64,000 nucleotides of DNA from an uncultured Alistipes sp. (GCA_949288735.1 CASELE010000003.1:16529-80528), one strand, 5' to 3'. Shown: positions 16,642-26,591, counted from the first letter of the stretch. The notes: generated by a model from the letters alone, not told the origin. Numbers and translations: made by a program.

Positions 16642-17660
16642 CACTTCGAATTTTGTTTGTAGTACTTGATCATCTTGGGTATCACCTCGTTCACATCGCC
16701 CGTAATCGCATAGTCGGCAATCTTGTTGATCGGGGCGTCGGGATCCGTATTGATCGATATGATCATCGACGACTGGTCCATACCGGCCGTATGCTGAATC
16801 TGACCCGAGATGCCGCAGGCGATGTAGAGCTTCGGACGTACCGTGACACCCGTCTGTCCGATCTGGCGCGCGTGGTCCGCAAAGCCGGCATCGACGGCGG
16901 CACGGCTGGCGCCTACCTCGCCGCCGAGAACCTCGGCCAGTTCGTGAACGAGGCGGAAATTCTCCTTCGAGCCCATGCCGTAGCCGCCTGCCACAATCAC
17001 GCCCGCACCCTTGATGTCGATCTTGCGCTCCTCGATCTGCCGGTCGATGATCCGCACCGCCAGGTCCGTATCCTGCACATACTTTTTCCAGTCGATCGGA
17101 CGCACCTCGCCCGCATGGGGAGCGGAAGCCTCCTCCTTGCGCATCACGCCTTCCCGCACGGTGGCCATCTGCGGACGGTGGTCCGGATTGACGATCGTGG
17201 CAATGATGTTGCCGCCGAATGCCGGACGGATCTGATAGAGCAGGTTCTTGTACTCGCGGCCCGTCTTGGGATCGGTATGATCGCCGATGACGAGCTGCGT
17301 ACAGTCGGCCGTCAGACCGCTGTGCAGGGCCGACGAGACGCGCGGCGCAAAGTCACGTCCCACGGGCGTAGCGCCGAAGAGGACGATCTGCGGCTGCTCC
17401 TGACGAACCAGACCGCACATCACGGCCGTATGGGGCAGCGTACGGAAGGGGGCGAAGATCGCATCGTCGGCCACCCATACCGTATCGGCGCCGTAACGGG
17501 CCAGCTCCTTCTCGATGCCCGTCAGCTTCTCGCCGATAGCCACCGCCTCGAGTTTCACCTGCAGCGTGTCGGCCAGTTCGCGTCCTTTGGTCAGCAGTTC
17601 GAGGCTCACGTCAGCGACGGCCCCGTTTTCGAGTTCGATATATACGAATACGTTGTTCAT
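16641..17660 (-). CDS. etfA: Electron transfer flavoprotein alpha subunit
   Basis: A 339-aa subunit binding FAD at its C-terminal domain. Seen: AGVIVAGGYGMGSKENF, GGEVGASRAAVDAGF, YIACGISGQIQHTAGM and INTDPDAPINKIADYAITGD, which together form the ETF-alpha FAD site. It receives electrons from the acyl-CoA dehydrogenase encoded immediately downstream. It lies 15 nt after etfB and its stop overlaps the dehydrogenase start. Confidence 0.96.
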   Translation of the reverse strand: MNNVFVYIELENGAVADVSLELLTKGRELADTLQVKLEAVAIGEKLTGIEKELARYGADTVWVADDAIFAPFRTLPHTAVMCGLVRQEQPQIVLFGATPVGRDFAPRVSSALHSGLTADCTQLVIGDHTDPKTGREYKNLLYQIRPAFGGNIIATIVNPDHRPQMATVREGVMRKEEASAPHAGEVRPIDWKKYVQDTDLAVRIIDRQIEERKIDIKGAGVIVAGGYGMGSKENFRLVHELAEVLGGEVGASRAAVDAGFADHARQIGQTGVTVRPKLYIACGISGQIQHTAGMDQSSMIISINTDPDAPINKIADYAITGDVNEVIPKMIKYYKQNSK

Positions 17661-17675
17661 TGTCTGCGTGGTTGA

Positions 17676-18557
17676 TTAACCGAGCGTATGGCTCGCGATG
17701 AGTTCTACCATAAGGGTCTCGATGTCGCCGTCTGCGGCCGTGAGCTTCTTGGCCTCCTTGGCCTGGAAGACCACGTTCTCGATCTTCTTCACCTTCGTGG
17801 GCGAACCGGTCAGGCCGAGCTGCTGCGGATCGGGATCGACATCGGCCGCCGCCCACTCGACGATACGGAGGTACTCTCGCTCGGCGGCCCGCTTCGCCGC
17901 GGGCGAATCGGGTGCCGCAGTCATCTCCGACGGCGTGAGGGCACACTTGTACTTCATGACCCGCTTTGCATTGCAGGGACGGCATTCGGGGGCCGATCCG
18001 TTGACTGTCAGCACCATCGGGATGGGGCTCTCCACCACCTCGGCACCATGGTCCAGACGGCGGCGCACGACGAGCGAACGCTCTTTCAGTTCCACGACCT
18101 CCTCGGCATAGGTCACCTGGGGCAGACCGAGTTTCTCGGCCACCTGCGGACCCACCTGGGCCGTATCGCCGTCGATGGCCTGACGACCCGCGACAATCAG
18201 ATCGGGGGCGATCCGGCGCAACGCGCACGAGAGGGCATAGGAGGTAGCGAGCGTATCCGAACCGGCGAATTCACGACCCGAAAGAAGATAGCCGCCGTCG
18301 GCACCGCGGAACATGGCATCGCGGATGATATCGGCGGCACGGGCGGGTCCCATCGAAAGCACGCGCACCGTGGCTTCACCTCCGGCCATCTCACGGATGC
18401 GGAGCGCCATCTCGAGCGCATTCAGATCTTCGGGATTGAAGATCGCAGGCAACGCAGAGCGGTTGACCGTACCCTCGGGGGTCATGGCATCCTTGCCCAC
18501 GTTGCGGGTATCGGGCACCTGCTTTGCCAGAACGACAATGTTGAGTTGTTTTTTCAT
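17676..18557 (-). CDS. etfB: Electron transfer flavoprotein beta subunit
   Basis: A 293-aa ETF-beta with the nucleotide-site signatures DLIVAGRQAIDGDTAQVGPQ and LPQVTYAEEV. N-terminal VVLAKQVPDT is typical of Bacteroidales EtfB. It forms the heterodimer with EtfA, whose gene follows after 15 nt. It starts the etfBA-acyl-CoA dehydrogenase operon. The gap to purA holds a hairpin at 18586-18614, so it is probably transcribed separately. Confidence 0.96.
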   Translation of the reverse strand: MKKQLNIVVLAKQVPDTRNVGKDAMTPEGTVNRSALPAIFNPEDLNALEMALRIREMAGGEATVRVLSMGPARAADIIRDAMFRGADGGYLLSGREFAGSDTLATSYALSCALRRIAPDLIVAGRQAIDGDTAQVGPQVAEKLGLPQVTYAEEVVELKERSLVVRRRLDHGAEVVESPIPMVLTVNGSAPECRPCNAKRVMKYKCALTPSEMTAAPDSPAAKRAAEREYLRIVEWAAADVDPDPQQLGLTGSPTKVKKIENVVFQAKEAKKLTAADGDIETLMVELIASHTLG

Positions 18558-18585
18558 ATGAAGAAAAAATAAGTTGCATATAACC

Positions 18586-18614
18586 CCGCGGAAGGCGACA
18601 CCGCCCTTCCGCGG
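18586..18614 (-). terminator. Hairpin between purA and etfB
   Basis: A perfect 10-bp stem CCGCGGAAGG/CCTTCCGCGG, about 20 nt after the purA stop on the minus strand. There is no clear T-run. Confidence 0.55.
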
Positions 18615-18632
18615 CTGCGTCCGGACGTATCG

Positions 18633-19898
18633 CTACCGCACAATCGTCTCCGACCTGTCGGGGCCGACCGAGACGATCCGTACGGGAACGCCCGTCGCGC
18701 GTTCGATGAACTCCACATAACGCTTGAATTCGGCGGGGAACTCCTCGTAGCGCTTCACGCTGCGCAAGTCGCATTTCCAGCCGGCGAAATCCTCGTACAG
18801 AGGTTTCACCTCCCCGTCGAGCGCATAGGGGAACTCGTCCGTCCGCACGCCGTCCACCTCGTAGGCGGTGGCCACGCGGATCGTATCGAAGTCGTTCATC
18901 ACGTCGGACTTCATCATGATGAGCTGCGTCACCCCGTTGATCATCACGGCATAGCGCAGAGCCACCAGATCGAGCCAGCCGCATCGCCGCTCGCGCCCGG
19001 TGACGGCGCCGTATTCATGGCCCAGGTCACGCAAACGCGCCCCTGTCTCGTCGAAGAGTTCGGTCGGGAAGGGACCGCTGCCTACGCGCGTACAGTAGGC
19101 CTTGAAAATACCGTAGACTTCGCCGATCCGGCTCGGTGCCACACCCAGACCGGTGCATACGCCTGCACAGACCGTATTCGACGAGGTGACGAAGGGATAC
19201 GATCCGAAATCGACGTCGAGCAACGTACCCTGCGCCCCTTCGGCGAGCACGCTCCGCCCTTCGGTCAGGGCCTTGTTGATGACATACTCACTGTCGATCA
19301 GCCGGAAACGGAGCAGATACTCCGTCGCTTCGAACCACCGTTCCTCCAGCTCGCCGACATCGCAGGAGTGCCCCATCCCGCGCAGCATCGCCTCGTGACG
19401 CGACTTGGCCGCAGCATAGCGCTCGCGGAAGTCGGGCCGCAGCAGATCGCCCACACGGAGGCCGTTACGGCTCGTCTTGTCCGTATAGGTCGGACCTATG
19501 CCCTTGCCCGTCGTGCCGATTTTGGCTCCGCCCTTCGCCACCTCGTTGGCGGCATCGAGCAGACGGTGCGTCGGAAGGATCAGATGCGCCTTCTTCGATA
19601 TGCAGAGCCGTTGCGTCAGGTCGTAGCCGGCCGCCGCAAGCGTTTCGGCCTCCTCACGGAAGAGGACAGGGTCGAGCACCACGCCGTTGCCTATGATATT
19701 CGTCTTGCCGCCCTGGAAGATTCCCGAAGGAATAGAGCGGAGGATGTATTTCTTCCCCTCGAACTCCAGCGTATGGCCCGCATTCGGACCTCCCTGGAAG
19801 CGGGCTACGACCTCGTAGGAAGGAGTCAGCACGTCGACGACCTTGCCCTTGCCTTCGTCTCCCCACTGCAGACCGAGGATGACATCCACTTTCTTCAT
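18633..19898 (-). CDS. purA: Adenylosuccinate synthetase
   Basis: A 421-aa enzyme that condenses IMP and aspartate with GTP to adenylosuccinate, the first step to AMP. Seen: LGLQWGDEGKGKVVD (P-loop), GGPNAGHT with the catalytic His, GTTGKGIGPTY, and the RRCGWLD segment. The ATG at 19898 was chosen because it starts MKKVDVILGLQWGDEGKGK; an upstream in-frame ATG adds 13 unconserved residues. A consensus promoter sits about 40 nt upstream. Confidence 0.97.
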   Translation of the reverse strand: MKKVDVILGLQWGDEGKGKVVDVLTPSYEVVARFQGGPNAGHTLEFEGKKYILRSIPSGIFQGGKTNIIGNGVVLDPVLFREEAETLAAAGYDLTQRLCISKKAHLILPTHRLLDAANEVAKGGAKIGTTGKGIGPTYTDKTSRNGLRVGDLLRPDFRERYAAAKSRHEAMLRGMGHSCDVGELEERWFEATEYLLRFRLIDSEYVINKALTEGRSVLAEGAQGTLLDVDFGSYPFVTSSNTVCAGVCTGLGVAPSRIGEVYGIFKAYCTRVGSGPFPTELFDETGARLRDLGHEYGAVTGRERRCGWLDLVALRYAVMINGVTQLIMMKSDVMNDFDTIRVATAYEVDGVRTDEFPYALDGEVKPLYEDFAGWKCDLRSVKRYEEFPAEFKRYVEFIERATGVPVRIVSVGPDRSETIVR

Positions 19899-19938
19899 CG
19901 CATGAATCGTATTTAGCGCAAAAGACATTTTTTGCACC

Positions 19939-19970
19939 CAAAGATAGACATTTTTATCCTAAAAATCCAA
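19939..19970 (-). promoter_or_regulatory. Promoter of purA
   Basis: On the minus strand TTG (19970-19968) is followed after 21 nt by TATCTTTG (19946-19939). Confidence 0.75.
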
Positions 19971-20091
19971 TTTTCTCTGTCGCTTCGTCCCGGAACAATC
20001 CAGTCGAATCCGGGCAAAAAGACTGTATGACAACTTAAAACGCCCCATACGGACAGTTGCGGCCGTCGCGGATACCGACCGACACCCGGCG

Positions 20092-20715
20092 TCAGGGGTA
20101 GACGACCCGGGTGGCGTCATCGACTCTCAGGTCGTCGATCCGCTGGCCTTCGGCCAAATAAATATAGGTAAGTTCCGGATTGCCGCGCGTCCACAGCAGC
20201 CGCATCGATAGGGAACACTCCTCTACGGCTATGTTTTCGAGACAGTTGTCGTGGCAGTCGAGCACCTCGAGCGAATGATTGTCCGCAAGGTCTATCCCGG
20301 TCAGCACGTTGCCGCCGCACCGCACTTCGCGCAGGCGCGCCAGAGAAGAGAGATCGAGCCGATCGAGCGCACAGCCGTCACATGCGAGGCGTTCGAGCCG
20401 GCTGCAGGCGGAGAGGTCGAGCCGGGCCACGGGATTGTCGCCGCAATCGAGCGACACGAGACCCGAAAAGGCCTCTATACCCTGCATCGAACCGATACCG
20501 GCCCCGCGGCAGTCGAGCGAACGCACCGCCCGCGCCTCGTATCGCGAAAGCACTCCGTCTCCGTCGGTATCGCCGGCGGCGAGGCAGATCCGTTCGAAAG
20601 CCGCATCGGCGAAGCGGACCCGGGACAGTCGCTCCTCTTCGGCAAGACGGTCGTCGACGAGGCCGCACGAAACACCGAGCGACAATACACCGCAGAGGAT
20701 GAGGAGCCGCTTCAT
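20092..20715 (-). CDS. Leucine-rich-repeat-like lipoprotein with an EF-hand-like motif
   Basis: A 207-aa secreted lipoprotein: signal MKRLLILCGVLSLGVSCG with the lipobox Cys at 17. Residues about 48-58 read AGDTDGDGVLS, an EF-hand/dockerin-like calcium loop. Four to five short repeats of the type L..LDC.DN.L..LDLS follow (for example LVSLDCGDNPVARLDLSACS, LEVLDCHDN), each with a conserved Cys. It is probably surface exposed and used for binding, but the function is unknown. It follows the small acidic gene by 14 nt and is probably co-transcribed with it. Confidence 0.75.
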   Translation of the reverse strand: MKRLLILCGVLSLGVSCGLVDDRLAEEERLSRVRFADAAFERICLAAGDTDGDGVLSRYEARAVRSLDCRGAGIGSMQGIEAFSGLVSLDCGDNPVARLDLSACSRLERLACDGCALDRLDLSSLARLREVRCGGNVLTGIDLADNHSLEVLDCHDNCLENIAVEECSLSMRLLWTRGNPELTYIYLAEGQRIDDLRVDDATRVVYP

Positions 20716-20729
20716 GCGCCCGGCCGCAA

Positions 20730-21062
20730 TCAGTCGTTCAGATCGTCGTCCGCCTCCTCCGAAAGTTCAGAACCTCCCTCTTCCTGAATCTCGTCCGCCC
20801 CCTTGAGCTCGTCGTCGAAATAGTCCTTCTCGTCCTCCTCCTGGGCGTGGTCGTCGATCTTCACATCGATCTTCACCAGATAGGATACGTCGTCCGTATC
20901 GAACGGCACCGCATAGAAGAAATCGCCATTGGGCTTGTCTACCCGCATCATCGCATCGGTGAATCCGGCGGGATAACAAGCCTTCACCGCCTCCTGAAGT
21001 TCGGGCGAGAGGTTGCGATAACTGATTACGAGGTGCTTTTTCGCCTTGCTCGGTATAGCCAT
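20730..21062 (-). CDS. Conserved acidic hypothetical protein of Bacteroidales
   Basis: A 110-aa protein starting MAIPSKAKKHLVISYRNLSP. A small globular N-terminal part (about 70 residues, ending FFYAVPFDTDDVSYLVKIDV) is followed by a strongly acidic tail rich in Asp and Glu. Similar small proteins are widespread in Bacteroidales and carry inconsistent names, some as primase-related, which I cannot support from motifs. It starts at the ATG at 21062; a TTG-N21-TATACTTG element with one mismatch lies upstream at 21090-21121. Function unknown. Confidence 0.8.
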   Translation of the reverse strand: MAIPSKAKKHLVISYRNLSPELQEAVKACYPAGFTDAMMRVDKPNGDFFYAVPFDTDDVSYLVKIDVKIDDHAQEEDEKDYFDDELKGADEIQEEGGSELSEEADDDLND

Positions 21063-21207
21063 ACGTCGTTTGTGTGCTGAATTTCGCCGCAAGTATAAGC
21101 AAAATTTGTATACCGCGCCAAATCCGCAATTTTTTTTTCGTGTTTTTTCCGTTTTTCGCGCCGGGCCCGGGAAAACGGAGACAAAATACACTATCTTTAC
21201 CCGTGCA

Positions 21208-23442
21208 ATGAAGCCTCCAATGATCCGCGAACACATCGAAGAGCTGCGCCGGCAGCTCGAATACCACAACCGTAAATACTACATAGACAACGCTCCCGAG
21301 ATCTCCGATTTCGAGTTCGACACCATGATGCACGAACTGCAGGAGCTCGAACGAGACCACCCCGAATACGCCGATCCCAACTCCCCCACCGCACGCGTGG
21401 GAAGCGATCTGACGGTCGAATTCCGCAGCGTGGAGCATCGCTTTCCGATGCTCTCGCTCGGCAACACCTATTCGCTCGACGAGCTGCACGACTTCATCGG
21501 CCGCATCGAGAAGGAGGTCGGGGAGACCGAATATGTCTGCGAGCTGAAGTTCGACGGGACGGCCATCTCGCTCACCTACGAAGAGGGGCGTCTCGCGCGT
21601 GCCGTGACGCGCGGCGACGGTACGCGCGGCGACGACGTAACGGCCAACGTTCGGACCATTCGCACCGTACCGCTCGTGCTGCAGGGTGACGACTGGCCCG
21701 CACTGTTCGAGATCCGGGGCGAGATTCTGATGCCCTACGCCTCGTTCGACCGGCTCAACGCCGAACGCGAGGCGGCCGGCGAACCCCTCTTCGCCAATCC
21801 GCGCAATGCGGCCGCCGGCACGCTCAAGCAGCAATCGTCGGCCGTGGCGGCCCGGCGCGGGCTCGACTGTACGCTCTATCAGCTGGCCGGCGACGAACTG
21901 CCCTCCGACTCACACTGGGAGAACATGCAACGGGCCCGCACATGGGGGTTCAAGGTATCGGATGCCATGCGCATATGCCGCACGGCCGGGGAGATCGACG
22001 CCTACATCAACCATTGGGACGATGCACGGCGGGGGCTTCCATTTCCTACCGACGGCGTGGTCGTTAAGGTGAACCGCTACGACGTCCGGCGGGCGCTGGG
22101 GACGACTGCCAAAGCGCCGAAATGGGCCGTAGCCTACAAATTCAAGGCCGAGCAGGCCCTCACGCGGCTCGTGAACGTCGACTTCCAGGTAGGCCGCACG
22201 GGAGCCGTCACCCCCGTGGCGAACCTCGAACCGGTACAGCTGGCCGGCACGACCGTACGGCGTGCCACGCTCCACAATGCCGAACAGATGGCACTGCTCG
22301 ACATCCGTCCGGGCGATACGGTCCGGGTCGAGAAGGGCGGCGAGATCATCCCCAAGATTACGGGTGTAGAGCTCGGACTGCGACCGGCCGACAGCCGTCC
22401 CTTCGCCTACATCGACCGCTGCCCCGTATGCGGTACGCCTCTCGTGCGCTACGAGGGTGAAGCCAAGCACTACTGTCCGAACCAGAGCGGCTGCCGGCCC
22501 CAGATCATCGGCCGCATGGTCCACTTCGTCCGCCGCAAGGCTATGGACATCGAAGGATTGGGCGAAGAGCTCATCGACCGGCTCTACGAAGCGGGGCTGC
22601 TCCACGACGTGGCCGATATCTACGACCTCGGTCCCGAGGCCGTAGCCCGCACCCGCATCACGGCCAAGCTCACCGAAGGCCAGGCACTCCGCCTGATGCA
22701 GCAGTTGCGCGAAGGCAAGGGTTCGAACCATCAGGCGGTCCGCCGCCTCATCGCCGAAGGGGCCGTCGACGATCCGGCGGAGATTCCGCTGCTGCCGCTC
22801 GACCGGCTGCTCGAGGTCGACGTCGAAAAGGAGATCGGGCGGAAGACGGCCGAACGCATCGTCCGGAACATCGCCGCGTCGAAGGAGGTTCCCTTCCGCC
22901 GCGTACTCTTCGCCCTCGGCATCCGTTTCGTGGGCGAAGCGACGGCCCGGAGTCTGGCACTCCATTTCCGTACGCTCGACCGGCTGATGGAGGCTCCGCG
23001 CGAAGAGTTGCTTGCAGCCGAAGAGGTGGGCGAGAAGATCGCCGACTCCATCCTCGAATACTTCGCCGACCCGACGAACCGCCGCATCGTGGAACGGCTG
23101 CGCGCCGCAGGCATCCGCACCGAAGAGGAGGAAGGCGAACGGGAATCGGAACGTCTCGCAGGGTTGAGTTTCGTCATCTCGGGGAGCTTCCGTAACCGGA
23201 GCCGCGACGAACTGAAGCGGCTCATCGAACGTCACGGAGGACGCAATCTGGCGGCCGTATCGTCGGCAACCGACTATCTCGTGGCGGGCGACAAGATGGG
23301 CCCCGCCAAGCGGCAGAAGGCCGAAAAGCTAGGTATCCGCATCATCTCCGAGGAGGAGTTCGAATCGCTCCTTCTCGGCGAAGGGCCTTCGGCCGCACTG
23401 CCTCCGCAACCACCGGCCGGAATGCAGGGTTCGCTCTTCTGA
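21208..23442 (+). CDS. ligA: NAD-dependent DNA ligase
   Basis: A 744-aa ligase that seals nicks using NAD. The adenylation lysine is in ELKFDGTA (Lys114). The zinc finger is CPVCGTPLV plus YCPNQSGC, then helix-hairpin-helix repeats and a C-terminal BRCT domain (LAGLSFVISGSFRNRSRDEL). It is longer than the usual 665-680 aa. About 55 extra residues lie between the zinc finger and the conserved HhH segment (about 473-540). The start was placed at 21208, where MKPPMIREHIEELRRQL begins. A TATCTTTA element ends 8 nt before it. It is monocistronic. Confidence 0.97.
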   Translation: MKPPMIREHIEELRRQLEYHNRKYYIDNAPEISDFEFDTMMHELQELERDHPEYADPNSPTARVGSDLTVEFRSVEHRFPMLSLGNTYSLDELHDFIGRIEKEVGETEYVCELKFDGTAISLTYEEGRLARAVTRGDGTRGDDVTANVRTIRTVPLVLQGDDWPALFEIRGEILMPYASFDRLNAEREAAGEPLFANPRNAAAGTLKQQSSAVAARRGLDCTLYQLAGDELPSDSHWENMQRARTWGFKVSDAMRICRTAGEIDAYINHWDDARRGLPFPTDGVVVKVNRYDVRRALGTTAKAPKWAVAYKFKAEQALTRLVNVDFQVGRTGAVTPVANLEPVQLAGTTVRRATLHNAEQMALLDIRPGDTVRVEKGGEIIPKITGVELGLRPADSRPFAYIDRCPVCGTPLVRYEGEAKHYCPNQSGCRPQIIGRMVHFVRRKAMDIEGLGEELIDRLYEAGLLHDVADIYDLGPEAVARTRITAKLTEGQALRLMQQLREGKGSNHQAVRRLIAEGAVDDPAEIPLLPLDRLLEVDVEKEIGRKTAERIVRNIAASKEVPFRRVLFALGIRFVGEATARSLALHFRTLDRLMEAPREELLAAEEVGEKIADSILEYFADPTNRRIVERLRAAGIRTEEEEGERESERLAGLSFVISGSFRNRSRDELKRLIERHGGRNLAAVSSATDYLVAGDKMGPAKRQKAEKLGIRIISEEEFESLLLGEGPSAALPPQPPAGMQGSLF

Positions 23443-23605
23443 ACACATGCCTAAAAAAGCTCCGGAGAGCGAATCTCGCGCGGAAAATTTATGTAACTTT
23501 ACACCGTAACGACCGTCGGAGATTCCGGTCGGCATCGGCCCGAAGCCCGATGCATCCACGGACACGACCGGAACGCGACGGTTCCTTCAAAGTGCGAAAC
23601 AGACC

Positions 23606-24496
23606 ATGAACCGACACAAGTTGAGCGGCGTAGGCGCCGCCCTGATCACCCCTTTCACCGACGACGGGCGCGTAGACTTCGAGGCGCTGGCCCGCATGGT
23701 GGACTATGTCATCGACGGAGGTACGGACTACATCGTAGTCCTCGGCACGACAGCCGAGACCCCGACGCTCTATCTGCACGAGCGGGCCGTGGTCGCCATG
23801 TTCATCTCGAACCACATAGCGGGACGCGTTCCGCTGGTCATCGGCGTAGGCGGCAACTCCACCTCGGAGGTGCTGGATCAGCTGCGCGAATTCGACCTGC
23901 GCAAGGCCGACGCCATTCTGAGCGTCACACCCTACTATAACAAGCCTTCGCAGGAGGGGCTCTACCGCCACTTCCGCACCGTATCGGAACACTCGCCCGT
24001 GCCAGTCATTCTCTACAACGTACCGGGTCGCACGGGTGTGAACATGACCGACGAAACGACGCTCCGTCTTGCCGGAGAGCTGCCCAACGTACTAGGAATC
24101 AAGGAAGCGTCGGGCAATCTGGAGCAGATCCAGCGGATCATCGACCGCCGGCCCGAAGGATTCCTCGTCCTCTCGGGCGACGATGCTCTGGCCATAGAGG
24201 TCATGCGCCGCGGCGGCGACGGCGTGATCTCGGTCGCCGTGAACGCCTTTCCCGAACGCTTCATGCAGTGCATGAACTACGCAAAGGGGGGTGACTTCGC
24301 CGCGGCCGACCGCGCCTACGCATCGCTCGACGAGGCGGTCCGCGCCCTCTTCGCCGAAGGCAATCCCACAGGCGTGAAGTGCGCCCTCACGGTCATGGGC
24401 CGCATCGGGCCCACGCTGCGCCTGCCTCTCGTCCCGGGGACGGAGGCTCTGGCCGAACGGTTCCGCAGGCTCATCGCGGAATACGATTTGCGATAG
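23606..24496 (+). CDS. dapA: 4-hydroxy-tetrahydrodipicolinate synthase
   Basis: A 296-aa class I aldolase that condenses pyruvate with aspartate semialdehyde for lysine and peptidoglycan precursor synthesis. Seen: GTTAETPTL (substrate loop), the tyrosine in LYNVPGRTG, and the Schiff-base lysine in GIKEASGN. Length and motifs are canonical. A candidate -7 element TAACTTTA is at 23494-23501, about 100 nt upstream. A lipoprotein-type gene pair follows on the same strand after 33 nt. Confidence 0.96.
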   Translation: MNRHKLSGVGAALITPFTDDGRVDFEALARMVDYVIDGGTDYIVVLGTTAETPTLYLHERAVVAMFISNHIAGRVPLVIGVGGNSTSEVLDQLREFDLRKADAILSVTPYYNKPSQEGLYRHFRTVSEHSPVPVILYNVPGRTGVNMTDETTLRLAGELPNVLGIKEASGNLEQIQRIIDRRPEGFLVLSGDDALAIEVMRRGGDGVISVAVNAFPERFMQCMNYAKGGDFAAADRAYASLDEAVRALFAEGNPTGVKCALTVMGRIGPTLRLPLVPGTEALAERFRRLIAEYDLR

Positions 24497-24529
24497 ACAC
24501 CGCTGTTATACGGAAAACGATTCGCAACG

Positions 24530-25291
24530 ATGCGTAGCACGACAGGAATACGACGAGGTTTCGGACTGCTTGTCTGCCTCATGCTCTCTCTTGCGGCAAG
24601 AGCCCAGGCTCCCGACGAGGAGCTGATCTTCGACCGGACGACCACGGCCTCTTCACCCTACTACTACCCCAACCTGCTGATCCGCTACAATGCGGGCGAC
24701 ACGACCCTCACGAAGGAGGATTACCGTTATCTCTACTATGGTTATGCCTTCCGCGACGAGTACCGACCGCTCGAACCGAACGACGAGTTCGACCGTACAT
24801 TGCTTATCGCCTCGCGCATCGACCCCGACCGGCCGCGCGTGGAGGACCTCGAGGAGTTGATTCTGGCCGGACTCAAGGCTCTCGAACGCGATCCCTTCAG
24901 TCCGCGGCTGCTCAACCTGATGGCCTACGCCTACGGCGCACTGGGCAACTCCACGCAGGAGCGCATCTACTACGACCGCATGAACAAGGTGATGGAGGCC
25001 ATACGCTCGACGGGCGACGCCCTCACACAGCGCACGCCGCAGCATATCCTCATGTTCGACCATGCCCTCGATCTGATGACGGCCGAGGGTCTCGCTCCGG
25101 GACGCAGCCGCGTGGTGAGCCGCACGACGGAGTATGTACCCCTCGTTGCGCCCGCCCGCATCGACGGACGCAAGATAAAGGGGCTCTACTTCGACTACAG
25201 CCGTATCTACCGCAACAAGCCCGACGGCTACGTCTTCAAACGCGAGCGGACATGGCAGTTCAACAACCTCAAACCAAGAGAATACCGTTAA
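24530..25291 (+). CDS. DUF4919 domain-containing exported protein
   Basis: A 253-aa protein with a signal peptide (RGFGLLVCLMLSLAARAQ). The conserved core reads SPYYYPNLLIRYNAGDTTLT, then YRYLYYGYAFRDEYRP and ILMFDHALDLM, as in the Bacteroidetes DUF4919 family. It is probably periplasmic and its function is not established. It lies 33 nt after dapA and 4 nt before the clostripain-like gene, so these three may be co-transcribed. Confidence 0.8.
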   Translation: MRSTTGIRRGFGLLVCLMLSLAARAQAPDEELIFDRTTTASSPYYYPNLLIRYNAGDTTLTKEDYRYLYYGYAFRDEYRPLEPNDEFDRTLLIASRIDPDRPRVEDLEELILAGLKALERDPFSPRLLNLMAYAYGALGNSTQERIYYDRMNKVMEAIRSTGDALTQRTPQHILMFDHALDLMTAEGLAPGRSRVVSRTTEYVPLVAPARIDGRKIKGLYFDYSRIYRNKPDGYVFKRERTWQFNNLKPREYR

Positions 25292-25295
25292 AACC

Positions 25296-26540
25296 ATGAT
25301 ATTCTACTCCATCCATACGCTCCGCCATGCTGTTCGGACGATCTTCGCCGCCCTGCTGCTCGTGCAGGCCGCAGCCTGCGGAGAAGAGTGTGTCGAGCCG
25401 CAGCCCGACCCCGACGAGCCGAAAACCGAAAAGCCGGGACATACCCTCATGGTCTATTTCTCGGGTCGCTCGCTCATCAGTTTCTACCTGCAGAACATCG
25501 ACGGTCTGTGCAGCGCCATGAACGAGGAGCTGCTCGGAGACAACGACCTGCTCATCTGCTACCAGCCCCTCCGTTCGGACGAGGCCGTACTCTACAGGGC
25601 GCAGATCAACCGCATCACCAAAATATGCGAGCTGAAAGAGGCGGCCCGCTACGAAGGGTTCGAAGCGGGCGATCCCGACTGCGTGGCCCGGATGTTCGCC
25701 GACATGATGGCCGCGGCCCCGGCCGAGAGCTACGGCGTCATCATCAACAGCCACGGTAAAGCCTGGCTGCCCGCCGAGAGCGGTGCGCTGCGGGTGCCCG
25801 GCCACGGGAACGCTCCCGACGACTACTGGCGACAGGTCGAGGGGGCGCTTCCGACCCGATCGTTCGGCGACACGGGCCACGAACTGGACATCACCGAACT
25901 GGCCGGCGTACTGGAGGGGCTTCCCGTACGCCCCGAATATCTGCTCTTCGACGCCTGCTTCATGAGCAACATCGAGACCCTCTACGACCTGCGCCGCAGC
26001 GCCGACTGCATCGTCGCCTCGCCCTGCGAGGTGATGGGCGTAGGTTTCCCCTACGCCTCGTTCACCGACGCCCTATTCTCCGACCGTACAGGCCGCGAAA
26101 AGATGGAGTATACATGCCGTCAGTTCTATGACTACTTCAACACCCAGCAAGGCTACTACAGGTCCGGGTGCGTCGCCCTCACCGTCACCGACGAGCTGGA
26201 TGCGCTGGCCGATGTCATGCGCCGCATCAACGAAAGCCGGACGCAGACGGTCGACCTCTCGACGCTCCAATGTTACGAGGCGCTCTCGACCCCTCTCTTC
26301 TTCGACCTGGGCGACTATGTGACAAAGAGCTGCACCGACGCTGCACTGCTCGACGAATTCGAAGAGCGGATGGAACGCGCCGTGCCGTCGGAATACCGGT
26401 TCCATACGCCCGAGTTCTATTCGGCATACAACGGACAGATGAACCCCGTAGAGAATTACTGGGGCCTGTCCACCAGCGCACCCGCCGAACGGTACGAGGC
26501 CGAATACCTGCGAACCTCCTGGTACGCACGCACCAACTGA
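25296..26540 (+). CDS. Clostripain-family (C11) cysteine peptidase lipoprotein
   Basis: A 414-aa protein with a lipoprotein signal ending VQAAACG (Cys about 28), then a proline/glutamate-rich linker. The caspase-like catalytic dyad is visible as His in VIINSHGKAW and Cys in LLFDACFMSN. The family cleaves after Arg or Lys in secreted or surface proteins. It is probably surface anchored. It sits 4 nt after the DUF4919 gene. The substrate is unknown and no maturation-site motif was identified. Confidence 0.9.
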   Translation: MIFYSIHTLRHAVRTIFAALLLVQAAACGEECVEPQPDPDEPKTEKPGHTLMVYFSGRSLISFYLQNIDGLCSAMNEELLGDNDLLICYQPLRSDEAVLYRAQINRITKICELKEAARYEGFEAGDPDCVARMFADMMAAAPAESYGVIINSHGKAWLPAESGALRVPGHGNAPDDYWRQVEGALPTRSFGDTGHELDITELAGVLEGLPVRPEYLLFDACFMSNIETLYDLRRSADCIVASPCEVMGVGFPYASFTDALFSDRTGREKMEYTCRQFYDYFNTQQGYYRSGCVALTVTDELDALADVMRRINESRTQTVDLSTLQCYEALSTPLFFDLGDYVTKSCTDAALLDEFEERMERAVPSEYRFHTPEFYSAYNGQMNPVENYWGLSTSAPAERYEAEYLRTSWYARTN

Positions 26541-26591
26541 GCGGAACCGGCCACCCGGTAAATTCCGGGTCCGAGACAGAACGGAACAGAA

